Source: Deinococcus aquaedulcis (GTDB taxonomy: Bacteria > Deinococcota > Deinococci > Deinococcales > Deinococcaceae). Taken from it: 64,000 nt of DNA. Made by a program: the position numbers and the translations under genes. The DNA lies in contig NZ_JAHRBL010000009.1 of the NCBI RefSeq assembly GCF_019693445.1, positions 1 through 64,000 of the forward strand. Reading direction: 5' to 3'. This document shows positions 39,938-54,630 of this stretch, one piece after another. Below the pieces are notes generated by a model. That model did no database searches, had not been told where the DNA came from, and was given only the letters and a program-made list of their open reading frames with translations. Each line of letters opens with the position of its first letter. The stretch's first letter is position 1.

Positions 39938-40037
39938 GCCTCGCTGTCACACCGGCTGCTCTACGGGCCCCAAAGCTCAAGCTTCCCGCAAATGGCCCTC
40001 CCTGGCAACAGGCGGGGCCAGCGCGCGTAATAGGCGC

Positions 40038-40595
40038 ATGGAACTGCTCTCGGGGCTGCTCTCCTCGCTGGGCCTGTCGGGGGCGGCGGGCCTGAACGCC
40101 TATATTCCGCTGCTGCTGGTGGGCCTGCTGGACCGCTTTGGGGTCCTGAATCTGAATGCGCCTTACGACCTGCTCTCGAACCCCTGGGTGCTGCTGGGCA
40201 TTGGGGTGCTGGGCGCCCTGGACTTCGTGGGGGACAAGATTCCCGGCGTGGACCACGCGCTGCACCTGCTGGGCGGCGTGGTGAACACGGCGGCGGGCGC
40301 CATTCTGTTCGCCGCCCAGACCGGCGTGGCCGACATTCCCCCGGCCCTCAGCCTCGCGCTGGGCGTGCTGGTGGCAGGTGGGGTCCACGCCACCCGCACG
40401 GCCGCGCGCCCTGTGGCCACCGCCACCACGGCTGGCCTGGGCAATCCGGTGGTCAGTGGCCTGGAGGACGCCACCAGCCTGCTCATGAGTGTGCTGGCCG
40501 TGTTCGTGCCCCTGCTGGCGGTGCTGCTGCTGGCCGCGCTGGTGGTGGTGGCCTACCGCTTCTGGACCCGCTGGCGAACACGCCGCCTGATCTGA
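40038..40595 (+). CDS. DUF4126 family membrane protein
   Basis: A 185-residue inner-membrane protein with four or five hydrophobic segments (near 4-20, 50-65, 75-100, 110-125 and 150-178). The N-terminal LSGAAGLNAYIPLLLVGLLDRF and the following KIPGVDHALHLLGGVVNTAAGA are characteristic of DUF4126 proteins. Function unknown. The ATG at 40038 opens the first membrane helix. A terminator follows. Confidence 0.8.
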   Translation: MELLSGLLSSLGLSGAAGLNAYIPLLLVGLLDRFGVLNLNAPYDLLSNPWVLLGIGVLGALDFVGDKIPGVDHALHLLGGVVNTAAGAILFAAQTGVADIPPALSLALGVLVAGGVHATRTAARPVATATTAGLGNPVVSGLEDATSLLMSVLAVFVPLLAVLLLAALVVVAYRFWTRWRTRRLI

Positions 40596-40618
40596 ACCAG
40601 CCAAGGCGAGAAAGGGGA

Positions 40619-40646
40619 GGGGAGAGGTCCAGAGGGCCTCTCCTTT
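40619..40646 (+). terminator. Terminator after the DUF4126 gene
   Basis: GGAGAGG/CCTCTCC stem (40621-40627 and 40637-40643) with a 9-nt loop and TTT tail. Confidence 0.75.
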
Positions 40647-40734
40647 CGTGTGGGCTGTGGAGGCACCAGCGCGCACAGCTAGGGGTACCCATCGGCCTTT
40701 TCTTCCCCCATTCCTGCAATCCGTCTCAGAAATC

Positions 40735-40786
40735 TTGCACAAATGTCCAGACTAATCCTGACACCTTGCGCAAATCTTTCTAAGCT
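40735..40786 (+). promoter_or_regulatory. Ammonium operon promoter with twin TTGCnCAAAT boxes
   Basis: A promoter with CTGACA (40758-40763), 17-bp spacer and TAAGCT (40781-40786) precedes the P-II gene by about 50 nt. Two near-identical 10-mers flank or overlap it: TTGCACAAAT (40735-40744) and TTGCGCAAAT (40766-40775), 31 bp apart, about three helical turns. Each core TTGCnCAA is palindromic or nearly so. One lies upstream of -35, the other between -35 and -10. I know no Deinococcus nitrogen regulator with this site. Confidence 0.5.
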
Positions 40787-40839
40787 GGCGGTATGCAGGG
40801 ATGCGAACACTGCAAATTGGCATGGAAAAAGGAGACGCC

Positions 40840-41211
40840 ATGAAATTGGTCACGGCAGTCGTGCGCCCAGAACGGGTGCAGCAGGTCAAAGAGGCGCTGT
40901 TTCAGGCGGGCATCAGCGGGATCACGCTCTCGCGGGTCAGCGGCCACGGCGGCGAACAGGAAATCGTGGAGCACTACCGGGGCACCCGCGTGATGGTGGA
41001 ATTCCGCGACAAGGTGGAAATCCGCATGGCCCTCAGCGAGCCCTTCGTGCAGGTGGCCATTGACGCGATCTGCAAGGGCGCGCGCACCGGCGAGGTGGGC
41101 GACGGAAAAATCTTCGTGCAGCCGCTGGAGCAGGTCTACCGCATCCGCACCGGCGAGCGGGACAACGCCGCCCTGACCCCCGTCACCGAAACCAAGCTCA
41201 CGCCCGTTTAA
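40840..41211 (+). CDS. glnK: Nitrogen regulatory P-II protein
   Basis: A 123-residue P-II protein, a trimeric ammonium/2-oxoglutarate sensor that binds and blocks AmtB. MKLVTAVVRPERVQQVKEAL opens the fold; the T-loop HYRGTRVMVEF keeps the Tyr equivalent to Tyr51, the modification site, and GDGKIFVQPLEQVYRIRTGE is the C-terminal strand. The ATG at 40840 has AAGGAGACGCC before it. amtB follows after 21 nt in one operon. Confidence 0.95.
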   Translation: MKLVTAVVRPERVQQVKEALFQAGISGITLSRVSGHGGEQEIVEHYRGTRVMVEFRDKVEIRMALSEPFVQVAIDAICKGARTGEVGDGKIFVQPLEQVYRIRTGERDNAALTPVTETKLTPV

Positions 41212-41232
41212 AGGGCATTAGGAGGACATGCC

Positions 41233-42534
41233 ATGCTCAAGACCCTCTTGCCCCTGACCGTACTGCTGGGCGGCGCAGCCCTAGCCCAGACCGAGGCCCC
41301 CAAGCTGGACAGCGGCGACACTGCCTGGATGCTGGTGGCCTCGGCCCTGGTGCTGCTGATGACCCCCGGTCTGGCCTTTTTCTACGGCGGCCTCAGCCGC
41401 ACCCAGAGCGTGCTGAACACCATGATGATGAGCATGGTGTCCATTGGCCTCGTCGCCGTGCTGTGGCTGCTGGTCGGCTACTCGCTGGCGTTTGGCGAAG
41501 GCGGCAACGCCCTGGTGGGCTCGCTGGTGCACGTGGGCCTGGATGGTCTGGCGGGCGGCCTCACAGGCACCATTCCCACCTACGTCTTTGCGGCCTTTCA
41601 GGCCATGTTCGCCATCATCGCTGTGGCGCTGATCAGCGGGGCCGTCATTGAGCGCATGCGCTTTGGCGCCTTTGTGCTGTTCGGGGCGCTGTGGAGCCTG
41701 CTGATTTACGCACCGCTGGCCCACTGGGTCTGGAGCGCCGACGGCTGGCTGTTCAAGCTGGGCGCGCTGGATTTCGCGGGCGGCACCGTGATTCACATTG
41801 CGGCTGGGGTGAGTGGCCTGGTGGCCGCCGCCGTGCTGGGGGCCCGCCTGGGCTTCCCCCGCACCGCCCACGTGCCGCACAACGTGCCTTTCGTGCTGCT
41901 GGGCGCGGGCCTGCTGTGGTTCGGCTGGATGGGCTTTAACGCCGGCTCGGCGCTGGCCGCCAACCAGACGGCCGCCCTGGCCTTCATCACCACCCTGATC
42001 GCCCCCGCCGCCGCCATGCTGACCTGGCTGGGTCTGGAAAGCGTGCGCACTGGCAAGCCCACCGCTGTAGGCGCCGCCACCGGCTTGGTGGTGGGTCTGG
42101 TCGCCATCACCCCCGCCTGCGCCTTTGTCAGCCCCGCCGCCTCGGTGCTGGTGGGCGCGCTGGGTGCGGCTGCCAGCTTCGCCGCCGTGCAGTTCAAGAC
42201 CCGCCTGAAGGCCGACGACGCCCTGGACGTCTTTGCCTGCCACGGCGTGGCCGGCATCGTGGGGGCGCTGCTCACCGGGGCCCTGGCCTGGACCACGGGC
42301 AGCGGCAAGCCTGTGGGCGAGCAACTGGTCATTCAACTGGTCGGCGTGGTGGCGGCGGTGGCCTACACCGGCCTGGGTTCCTACGTGCTGCTGCGGGTCG
42401 TGGGGCTGTTCATGCCGCTGCGGGTGCCGGTCAGCCAGGAAGTCGCTGGCATGGACGTCAGCGCCCACAGCGAGCAGGGCTACGCCGACAACGAAACTGG
42501 CCTGGGCGCCCCCGTCTTCGTGGGCGGCGACTGA
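41233..42534 (+). CDS. amtB: Ammonium transporter
   Basis: A 433-residue inner-membrane ammonium channel with a cleavable signal-like N-terminus (LLPLTVLLGGAALA) and about 11 membrane helices. The twin pore histidines are in GGTVIHIAAGVSG and FACHGVAGIVGA. FYGGLSRTQSVLNTMMM is the typical first helix. The ATG follows AGGAGG. Its cytoplasmic tail is available for P-II binding, as usual for GlnK-AmtB pairs. Confidence 0.96.
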   Translation: MLKTLLPLTVLLGGAALAQTEAPKLDSGDTAWMLVASALVLLMTPGLAFFYGGLSRTQSVLNTMMMSMVSIGLVAVLWLLVGYSLAFGEGGNALVGSLVHVGLDGLAGGLTGTIPTYVFAAFQAMFAIIAVALISGAVIERMRFGAFVLFGALWSLLIYAPLAHWVWSADGWLFKLGALDFAGGTVIHIAAGVSGLVAAAVLGARLGFPRTAHVPHNVPFVLLGAGLLWFGWMGFNAGSALAANQTAALAFITTLIAPAAAMLTWLGLESVRTGKPTAVGAATGLVVGLVAITPACAFVSPAASVLVGALGAAASFAAVQFKTRLKADDALDVFACHGVAGIVGALLTGALAWTTGSGKPVGEQLVIQLVGVVAAVAYTGLGSYVLLRVVGLFMPLRVPVSQEVAGMDVSAHSEQGYADNETGLGAPVFVGGD

Positions 42535-42992
42535 GGAGGGGCGGGCGGGGGGCAGGCTCACACCAGTCGCGCCCTCCGCCTGCTGCCCGTCGAGGGGCCG
42601 AGCTGTCCAGAAGTCGAGCCACCCCTCTCACCCGTCCCCACCCTCTCGACCCCCCGGCACCTTGACCCCTTGGCGGCTCACGCCACTCGCTCCCCGCGTA
42701 CCGCCCCCCGCACCCCCCTTTCCCTCTGCCCCCCCACGTCCGCTGGCGCCCCGACCGCATCCCCGGGGCGCCAGCCCTGCGTGTTGTGTGCCCTGTTGCT
42801 GTGAAAAACCCTCAGGGACGCTTGACCTGTCGGGGGGCTTCGGGGGCTGTGTTACGATGGGCCCCGAGTCTGACACATCGCTTAACAGGGTCGGGCCACC
42901 GAAAAACTCACCGCACCCCCGCCACACCCCATGACGTTCATGGGGCGCTTGACCGGGGTGCTTGAGTCACGAAGGGAAAGGAGGAGTGAGTT
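42535..42992 (+). other. 458-bp gap between amtB and the V-ATPase operon
   Basis: The first 250 bp are very C-rich low-complexity DNA without coding character. A strong hairpin at 42743-42774 probably ends the amtB transcript. Further on, TACGAT (42853-42858) and TTGACC (42822-42827 and 42949-42954) are promoter-like pieces, but no pair has correct spacing. CATGACGTTCATG (42930-42942) is near-palindromic. The V-ATPase promoter must lie here, but I cannot fix it. Confidence 0.4.
42743..42774 (+). terminator. Strong hairpin downstream of amtB
   Basis: Perfect 11-bp stem CTGGCGCCCCG / CGGGGCGCCAG with a 10-nt loop; no T tract follows. Confidence 0.5.
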
Positions 42993-43306
42993 TTGGACGT
43001 CTCAAGTCGAGTCTTAAGTGAGCTGGCGAGCCGCGAGGCCGCGCTGGACGCGCAGGTTGAAGCGGCCCGCGTGCAGGCGCAGCAGACCGTGGCCGCTGCC
43101 GAGGCGCAGGCGGCGAGCATCCTCCGGGACGCGGAAGCTCAGGTGAAGGCCATGCAGGCCGAGCACGAGCAGGCGCTGGCCGGTGAAGTGCAGCAGATCC
43201 GCGAGCAGGCGGCCGCTTCGGCGGCAGAGCAGGCCCAGGGCACCCGCGCGCGCGCCGAGGCCAAGCTGGGTCAGGCCGTGGACACCATCATGAGGGCGGT
43301 GCTTCC

Positions 43307-43310
<4 letters not shown>
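42993..43310 (+). CDS. V-type ATPase peripheral stalk G/H subunit
   Basis: A 105-residue, almost entirely alpha-helical coiled-coil protein rich in Ala/Glu/Gln, the expected peripheral-stalk G subunit that pairs with subunit E and supports the stator. It is the first gene of the V-ATPase operon. The start is TTG at 42993, with GAGGAG six nt upstream and no better alternative. It overlaps the next gene by 4 bp. Confidence 0.85.
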
Positions 43311-45376
<2,066 letters not shown>

Positions 45377-45393
45377 ATACAGGAGTGTTCACC

Positions 45394-45696
<303 letters not shown>

Positions 45697-45697
45697 T

Positions 45698-46267
45698 ATG
45701 GCCCTCGACAAGCTTCTCGAAAACGAGACCCAGCAGGAGATCGAGCAGATCCGCGCCCAGGCCCAGGCCCGCGCCGGGGAGATCGTGGCGCAGGCCCAGG
45801 AACGCGCCCGCACCCTGATCGAGTCGCGCACCCGCCAGATGGAAGGTGCCCGGCAGGCCGAACTGGTGCGCGCCCGCAGCGCCGCCGACCTGGACAGCAA
45901 CGCCCAGCGCCTCTCGGCGTCGGACTCGCTGCAGGCCCAGGCGTTCGCCACCTCGGAAGGCTACCTGCAGGGCGCGGCGCAGTCGCCCGAGTACCCCATG
46001 ATCGTGGTGCGCCTGCTGGAAGAGGCCCTGGGCGTGCTGCCCGACGCCCGCGTGGTGGAAACCGCCTCGGCTGAGATGGGCGCCGTGCACCAGGCCCTCT
46101 CGCAGCTGGGCCGCCAGCTGGAGGTGCGCGCCAACGAGCAGGTGAAAACCGGCGTTCGTCTGGTGGGTGCCGACGGCAAGTCCAGCGTGCAGAACACGCT
46201 GCTGGGCCGCCTGGAGCGCGTGCGCGGCGAACTGGCCCCCCAGATCAGCCGCCTGCTCGCGGAATAA
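45698..46267 (+). CDS. V-type ATPase subunit E
   Basis: A 189-residue peripheral-stalk subunit. The N-terminal half is a long coiled coil (LLENETQQEIEQIRAQAQA) and the C-terminal half a mixed alpha/beta head that contacts the A3B3 ring. It starts 1 nt after the K gene. GELAPQISRLL forms the C-terminal helix. It pairs with the G subunit. Confidence 0.9.
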   Translation: MALDKLLENETQQEIEQIRAQAQARAGEIVAQAQERARTLIESRTRQMEGARQAELVRARSAADLDSNAQRLSASDSLQAQAFATSEGYLQGAAQSPEYPMIVVRLLEEALGVLPDARVVETASAEMGAVHQALSQLGRQLEVRANEQVKTGVRLVGADGKSSVQNTLLGRLERVRGELAPQISRLLAE

Positions 46268-46275
46268 GGTTCCCC

Positions 46276-47249
<974 letters not shown>

Positions 47250-47253
<4 letters not shown>

Positions 47254-47588
47254 CCGGCACCACGCAGCGCGTGGCGGTGCTTAGCGACGCCGAAACGGCC
47301 ACCGGTTACCGCCTTGCGGGCGCCGAGGTCGTGGAAGCCACGCCCGAGACCGCCGTGGCGGCCCTGGAGCGGCTGATCGTGGAGGGGCAGTACGGTCTGG
47401 TGGCCGTGGACACGGGACTGATTCCCGATCCGCAGACCGCCACGGCGCGCGTGATGCGCGGCCGCGACCTGCCGATCCTGCTGCCCATTCCCAGCCTCAA
47501 AGACGCTTTCAACCCGAACACGGTGGACGCCAAGGCCTACATGGGCAAACTGGTGCGCGACACGATTGGGTTCGATATCAAACTGTAA
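47250..47588 (+). CDS. V-type ATPase subunit F
   Basis: A 112-residue Rossmann-like central-shaft subunit that contacts subunit D and regulates ATP hydrolysis. The motifs RVAVLSDAETATGYRLAG and ERLIVEGQYGLVAVD fit. It is coupled to the C gene by a 4-bp overlap. The 119-bp gap behind it holds a repeat and separates it from subunit A. Confidence 0.9.
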
Positions 47589-47593
47589 AAAGA

Positions 47594-47680
47594 GGTCAAA
47601 GGGCCTAAGCGTCAACAGATCTCAGGGCGGAAACACAAACACAATCCGTTTCTTTCCCTAGACTCTTAGACCCCTCGACC
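47594..47680. repeat. Imperfect 20-bp inverted repeat between V-ATPase F and A genes
   Basis: Left arm at 47594-47613 (GGTCAAAGGGCCTAAGCGTC) and right arm at 47661-47680 (GACTCTTAGACCCCTCGACC) match as inverted copies at 16 of 20 positions. The surrounding 119 bp break an otherwise gapless operon. The arms could form a stem in the mRNA and tune the A and B subunits separately, or be a decayed mobile repeat. Confidence 0.4.
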
Positions 47681-47707
47681 CTTAGACACTCTCCGAAGGA
47701 GACTGAA

Positions 47708-50862
<3,155 letters not shown>

Positions 50863-50863
50863 G

Positions 50864-50938
50864 ACAGTGAGTGGAAGGTGGTGAGTGGTGAGTGGACTAC
50901 GCGTTTCCCACTTTCCACTTCCCACTCACCACTGACTT
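50864..50938. repeat. Intergenic palindromic repeat (GTGAGTGG family)
   Basis: AGTGAGTGGAAGGTGGTGAG plus a second GTGAGTGG unit form the left arm, and CCCACTCACCACTGACT forms the right arm (about 50921-50937), with GTGGTGAGTGG exactly matching inverted CCACTCACCAC. The same motif type occurs at 9779-9842. It lies inside the V-ATPase operon between B and D. Confidence 0.6.
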
Positions 50939-50960
50939 CACCGACGAAGGAGGTGAATGT

Positions 50961-51635
50961 ATGGCAGGACAGATCAGCCCCACCCGCAGCGCACTGCTGG
51001 CCAGCAAGGCCAGCCTGAAAACGGCCTCCGGCGGCGCCGACCTGCTCAAGCGCAAGCGCGACGCCCTGATCGGCGAGTTCTTTGCGCTGGTCAAGGACGC
51101 GCTGGCCGCCCGTGAGCAGCTGAGCGGTGTCAGCAAGGGCGCCTACACCAGCCTGTTCGGGGCCAAGGCCTGGGACAGCCCGGAAGCTGTGGAAAGCCTC
51201 AGTCTGGCGGGCAGCGGCGATTACGCCGTGAACATGCAGATTGAGAACCTGTACGGCGTGAAGGTGCCCCGCATCAGCGTGCCCGAGCGGGCGCAGGCCG
51301 CAGGCTTCAGCCCCATCAATGTGGGTGCGCGGACCATTCAGGCCGCCACCGACTTTGGCGGCGTGATGGAAGCCATCGTGAAGGTGGCCGCCACCGAAAC
51401 GAAGCTGCGGCGCATTGGCGAGGAGATCAAGAAGACCTCCCGCCGCGTGAACGCCCTGGAGCAGGTGGTCATTCCCGGCATCGAGGATGACATCCGCTTT
51501 ATTCGCAGCGTGCTGGACCAGCGCGAGCGCGAAGCCAGCTACACCCAGAAGAAGATCAAGGCGAAGATCGAGGCGAAAGCCGAGCAGCAGCGCGCCAATA
51601 TTCAAGCGGGGAACCACGGCTCAGCCGCCGACTGA
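50961..51635 (+). CDS. V-type ATPase subunit D
   Basis: A 224-residue central-shaft subunit made of two long antiparallel helices, with N-terminal SPTRSALLASKASLK and a C-terminal coil (NALEQVVIPGIEDDIRFIRS, then RVLDQRERE-type sequence). The ATG at 50961 has AAGGAGGTGA before it. It is the last gene of the operon and is followed by a terminator. Confidence 0.92.
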   Translation: MAGQISPTRSALLASKASLKTASGGADLLKRKRDALIGEFFALVKDALAAREQLSGVSKGAYTSLFGAKAWDSPEAVESLSLAGSGDYAVNMQIENLYGVKVPRISVPERAQAAGFSPINVGARTIQAATDFGGVMEAIVKVAATETKLRRIGEEIKKTSRRVNALEQVVIPGIEDDIRFIRSVLDQREREASYTQKKIKAKIEAKAEQQRANIQAGNHGSAAD

Positions 51636-51653
51636 AGCCCCGCACCAACAGAG

Positions 51654-51683
51654 ACGCCGTCCCGAAGAAGGGGCGGCGTTTTT
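51654..51683 (+). terminator. V-ATPase operon terminator
   Basis: 10-bp stem ACGCCGTCCC / GGGGCGGCGT (one G-U) with a 6-nt loop and TTTTT tail. Confidence 0.88.
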
Positions 51684-51690
51684 CTGATCT

Positions 51691-52254
51691 CTACAGCTGG
51701 GCGATGGCCCCGGCCAGATTCGCCCGCGCCTGCGCTTCCAGTCCTGCAAACTCTGGTGTGGTGTAGATCCGCTCGCGGTTCAGAAACCCCTGCAGCACCT
51801 TGCGGCGCCCGATGCGGTAGAGCGGCCCCGGCACATGGCGGTATTCCTGGCGAATGGCCGCGTCGTAGGCCGCAAAGGCGCGGGGTTCAGCCCCCAGAAT
51901 GCCCAGGTCGGCGTCCACCAGCAGGGCCTCCTCACGCGTGGCCGGCAAGGCCCGGTGCTGAGTGGCCAGAATCAGGACCTGCACCTGGGCCACCAGTTCA
52001 GCAGGCGCGCCTTGACCGGCCAGCCACATCCCAAAGACTTCGGCGCTGCGGGCCTCGTTGTCTCCTGCACGGGGGTCGTAGATCAGGTCGTGGCCCCACA
52101 CCGCCAGCGCGAGGGCAGGGGAGAGCACGCCCCGGGCAGCCAGCGCGCCCAGCATGGCCTCCACATGCGCCGTGTTGTGGTAGGCGCGGTGGGCTTCGGC
52201 ATAAAACGGCCGGGCGTAGGCTTCGGCTGCGCTGAGCAGGGCGTTGTCCTTCAT
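51691..52254 (-). CDS. HD-domain metal-dependent phosphohydrolase
   Basis: A 187-residue HD-superfamily protein: HNTAHVEAML near the N-terminus, the metal pair WGHDLIYDP, and a C-terminal Asp in LLVDADLGILG. It resembles predicted HD hydrolases of nucleotides but the substrate is unknown. MKDN at 52254 is preferred; a GTG at 52272 is possible and adds six residues. It is convergent with the V-ATPase operon. Confidence 0.78.
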   Translation of the reverse strand: MKDNALLSAAEAYARPFYAEAHRAYHNTAHVEAMLGALAARGVLSPALALAVWGHDLIYDPRAGDNEARSAEVFGMWLAGQGAPAELVAQVQVLILATQHRALPATREEALLVDADLGILGAEPRAFAAYDAAIRQEYRHVPGPLYRIGRRKVLQGFLNRERIYTTPEFAGLEAQARANLAGAIAQL

Positions 52255-52284
52255 GGGGCTCTCTAGGGACACGGCCGGTGGGCT

Positions 52285-53193
52285 TTACCCGTGCCGTGCG
52301 GCCAGCGCCGCGCCGATCACGCCGGCATTGCCGCCCAGCTGGGCGCGGCGAATGGTCACCGGCGCAAAGCCCTGCGCGTACTCGTCGGCCGCTGCCTGCA
52401 CGCCGTGGAAGAAGTAGTCGCCCACGCTGGCCACGCCGCCGCCCAGCACAAAGACTTCCGGGTCAATGACCTTCTGCAGGTCCGCTAGGGCAATGCCGAT
52501 GTGCCGCATCGCCTGCGTCACCACGCGGCGGGCGCCGGGGTGCCCCTGCTGCGCAAGTTGAAAGGCCTCGGCCGTGGTGACTTCACGGTTCAGGGTGTAA
52601 CTGGCATCCCGGGCGATGGCGGTGCCGCTGGCCAGGGCTTCCAGCGCGCCGTCCAGCCCGGTGCCGCTCACCGGGCCGCCGGGCAGGGCGGTCACGTGGC
52701 CAATCTCGCCGGCAATGCCATGCCGCCCGCGCCAGATGCGCCCATTGAGCACGATCCCCGAGCCGATTCCGGTGCTGACTGTCACGTAAATGCTGCTCTC
52801 GGCACCCCGAGCCGCGCCCAGGTGGGCCTCGGCCAGGGCGGCGGCCTTGGCGTCGTTTTCCAGCACCACGCGCTGGCCCAGCCGGTCACGCAGGCCGTCC
52901 ACCAGGGGCACGTCGGTGAAACCGTAGATGTTCGGCGCGAACTTCACGCGGGTGCGGTCGGCGTTCAGGGGCCCAGGAATACCCACACCAATCAGGCGGG
53001 CTTCAGGGTGGCGCTCCTGCAGGCGGCGCACCTCACCGGCGATGGCGTCCAGCACGGCCTTCCAGCCGGTTTCGGGGGTGGGCACCTGATGGGGATCGTG
53101 CAGCTCGTCGCCGCGCAGCACGCCGCTGGCGATCTTGGTGCCGCCGACATCAATACCAATGCTGATCTGCTCTGGGGAGAAAGGTGAACTCAT
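52285..53193 (-). CDS. ROK family sugar kinase lacking the zinc-site cysteines
   Basis: A 302-residue kinase. GIDVGGTK (13-20) is the ATP phosphate loop, ENDAKAAALAE carries the catalytic Asp and GHVTALPGG the substrate His. The expected zinc motif CxCGxxGCxE is replaced by PVSGTGLDGALEALASG, so no cysteine ligands remain. It probably phosphorylates glucose or a related sugar, perhaps as glucokinase. The ATG at 53193 has a weak GGAG before it. Confidence 0.85.
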   Translation of the reverse strand: MSSPFSPEQISIGIDVGGTKIASGVLRGDELHDPHQVPTPETGWKAVLDAIAGEVRRLQERHPEARLIGVGIPGPLNADRTRVKFAPNIYGFTDVPLVDGLRDRLGQRVVLENDAKAAALAEAHLGAARGAESSIYVTVSTGIGSGIVLNGRIWRGRHGIAGEIGHVTALPGGPVSGTGLDGALEALASGTAIARDASYTLNREVTTAEAFQLAQQGHPGARRVVTQAMRHIGIALADLQKVIDPEVFVLGGGVASVGDYFFHGVQAAADEYAQGFAPVTIRRAQLGGNAGVIGAALAARHG

Positions 53194-53403
53194 GGAGGCT
53201 CCGGGCTGAGAGAAAACGCCGCGCGCAGCGGCCGGGCGAAAAAGGAAGAGGCGCAAAAAACTTCTCCGAACTCTATCCGAAGCGCTTCTGGGGCGCTCAG
53301 GACTCCTCTGGATAGGGGCGGTGAAGCGGGCGCGCCCACAGCCCAAAGCGGCTGGGGCCAGAGCCGGGCCCCGCCCTGTTCAGGCTTCACCTCGGCAGCC
53401 TCT

Positions 53404-53688
53404 TTACATGTCCTGGTCGGTTTCTTCTTCCTCATCCAGGCCCAGCAGGGCCAGGGCTTCGGGCAGCTGCACCTCGGGCACGTACAGGCCCACATCGCCC
53501 ATGTAGCCGCCAGTTTCGATCTCGATGACCGGGCTGCCCATCGACCATTGAAACGGGGTGCGCACCACGCTCACCACCCCGCCAGCCGACAGGGTGCGGC
53601 GCCAGCCCTCGGCCAGGAGGCGGGGCAAGGTGTCCAGGCGCACCCAGGGGTCGCCCTGGTACAGCACCCGGTCTTCAAAGTTGGTCAT
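53404..53688 (-). CDS. Conserved protein coupled to the thioesterase gene
   Basis: A 94-residue protein starting MTNFEDRVLYQGDPWVRLDT, with an acidic C-terminal tail (DEEEETDQDM). The ATG overlaps the stop of the upstream gene as ATGA. No domain is recognised; the sequence is helical and beta mixed with no signal. It may be a partner of the thioesterase. Confidence 0.65.
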   Translation of the reverse strand: MTNFEDRVLYQGDPWVRLDTLPRLLAEGWRRTLSAGGVVSVVRTPFQWSMGSPVIEIETGGYMGDVGLYVPEVQLPEALALLGLDEEEETDQDM

Positions 53689-54131
53689 GCCCGGACCAGC
53701 CACGGGGAAACCTGGCCCTTCAGGTCCTCGGGCAGCGGCTCGGGGCGGCCCTGGTCATCCACCCGCACCACCACGGACCGCGAAAAGGCGCAGGGCACGC
53801 CATCGGCCAGAATGCGCGACACGCTGGTCCAGCTGGTGCGGCCGGTGCGCTCCACCAGTGTCTCGATCAGCACCTGCTGCCCGGGGCGGATATCGCGCAC
53901 GTAGTCCAGTTCCAGCCGCGCCAGCACCGAGCGCCCGGCGAGTTCAATGCCCAACTCGGCGGCCAGGGCGAGGCGGGCCACCTCCAGAAACTCGGCGTAG
54001 CGGGCGTTGTTCACGTGGCCCATGGCGTCCAGATCGCCGTAACGCAGCTGAATCTGGGTGCGGTGGGCGTCTTGCCAGTTCAGCGCGGGCACGCGCGCAG
54101 AAGCGGCGTTCTGTTCAGAAGTTCCCGTCAT
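53685..54131 (-). CDS. Acyl-CoA thioesterase (4HBT family)
   Basis: A 148-residue hot-dog-fold thioesterase. The motif RYGDLDAMGHVNNARYAEFLEVAR, cited here in two halves (RYGDLDAMGHVNN, ARYAEFLEVAR), carries the catalytic Asp of the YbgC/4-hydroxybenzoyl-CoA group. It hydrolyses acyl-CoA of unknown chain length. The ATG is preceded by a TACACT box on this strand and shares a divergent region with the FtsB-like gene. Confidence 0.85.
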   Translation of the reverse strand: MTGTSEQNAASARVPALNWQDAHRTQIQLRYGDLDAMGHVNNARYAEFLEVARLALAAELGIELAGRSVLARLELDYVRDIRPGQQVLIETLVERTGRTSWTSVSRILADGVPCAFSRSVVVRVDDQGRPEPLPEDLKGQVSPWLVRA

Positions 54132-54138
54132 GCGGCCC

Positions 54139-54144
54139 AGTGTA
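54139..54144 (-). promoter_or_regulatory. -10 box of the thioesterase gene
   Basis: TACACT on the minus strand, 7 nt (gggccgc) before the ATG at 54131. Confidence 0.5.
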
Positions 54145-54227
54145 GCGGTGGGTCTATGGCGAAATTGGACCGCAGCCGCGCCCGACTGGAGGCGTCGTCC
54201 GGCTCATCTGTTCCCTCGGCCATGCAC

Positions 54228-54233
54228 TATTCT
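54228..54233 (+). promoter_or_regulatory. -10 box of the FtsB-like gene
   Basis: TATTCT, then gccgggc, then GTG at 54241. It identifies the GTG as the start, because the open frame upstream runs through the divergent promoter. Confidence 0.5.
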
Positions 54234-54240
54234 GCCGGGC

Positions 54241-54621
54241 GTGACCGACGCGCCCCCACCCCCCCGCCCGGCGCGGCGCGCCTGGTGGCGGCGCGTGCAG
54301 CGCCTGCCCCTGAGCATGATGGTGGCCAGCGTGCTGGCGGCCCTGGGGATTGTGCAGCTGAGTTTTCAGCTGGGGCACATGGCGTACCGCAGCGTGACGT
54401 GGTCGGCCGAAACCCGCCAGACCCTGGCGCGCGTCGCGGCGCTGGAACAGGACGCCCGCGTGCTGCGCGACGCCATTCGCGCCGCCAACGACCCGGCGTA
54501 CCTGGAACAGCTGGCCCGCTGCGAGGGCTACGTGGGGGCAAACGAGAAACTGATCGTCTCCAGCGACGCCCCAACCCCCCGCTTCCCCGGCGACAACTGC
54601 AAGGCGCTGCGGGTGCCGTAA
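54241..54621 (+). CDS. FtsB/DivIC-like cell-division membrane protein
   Basis: A 126-residue protein with one N-terminal membrane helix (LSMMVASVLAALGIVQLSFQ) followed by a short coiled coil (TRQTLARVAALEQDARVLRD) and a C-terminal ECxGxxGxxE-like segment (RCEGYVGANEKLIV). This size and layout match FtsB/DivIC septum proteins, although the identity is weak. GTG start at 54241 from the -10 box spacing. Confidence 0.6.
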   Translation: MTDAPPPPRPARRAWWRRVQRLPLSMMVASVLAALGIVQLSFQLGHMAYRSVTWSAETRQTLARVAALEQDARVLRDAIRAANDPAYLEQLARCEGYVGANEKLIVSSDAPTPRFPGDNCKALRVP

Positions 54622-54630
54622 GGGGGCTCT

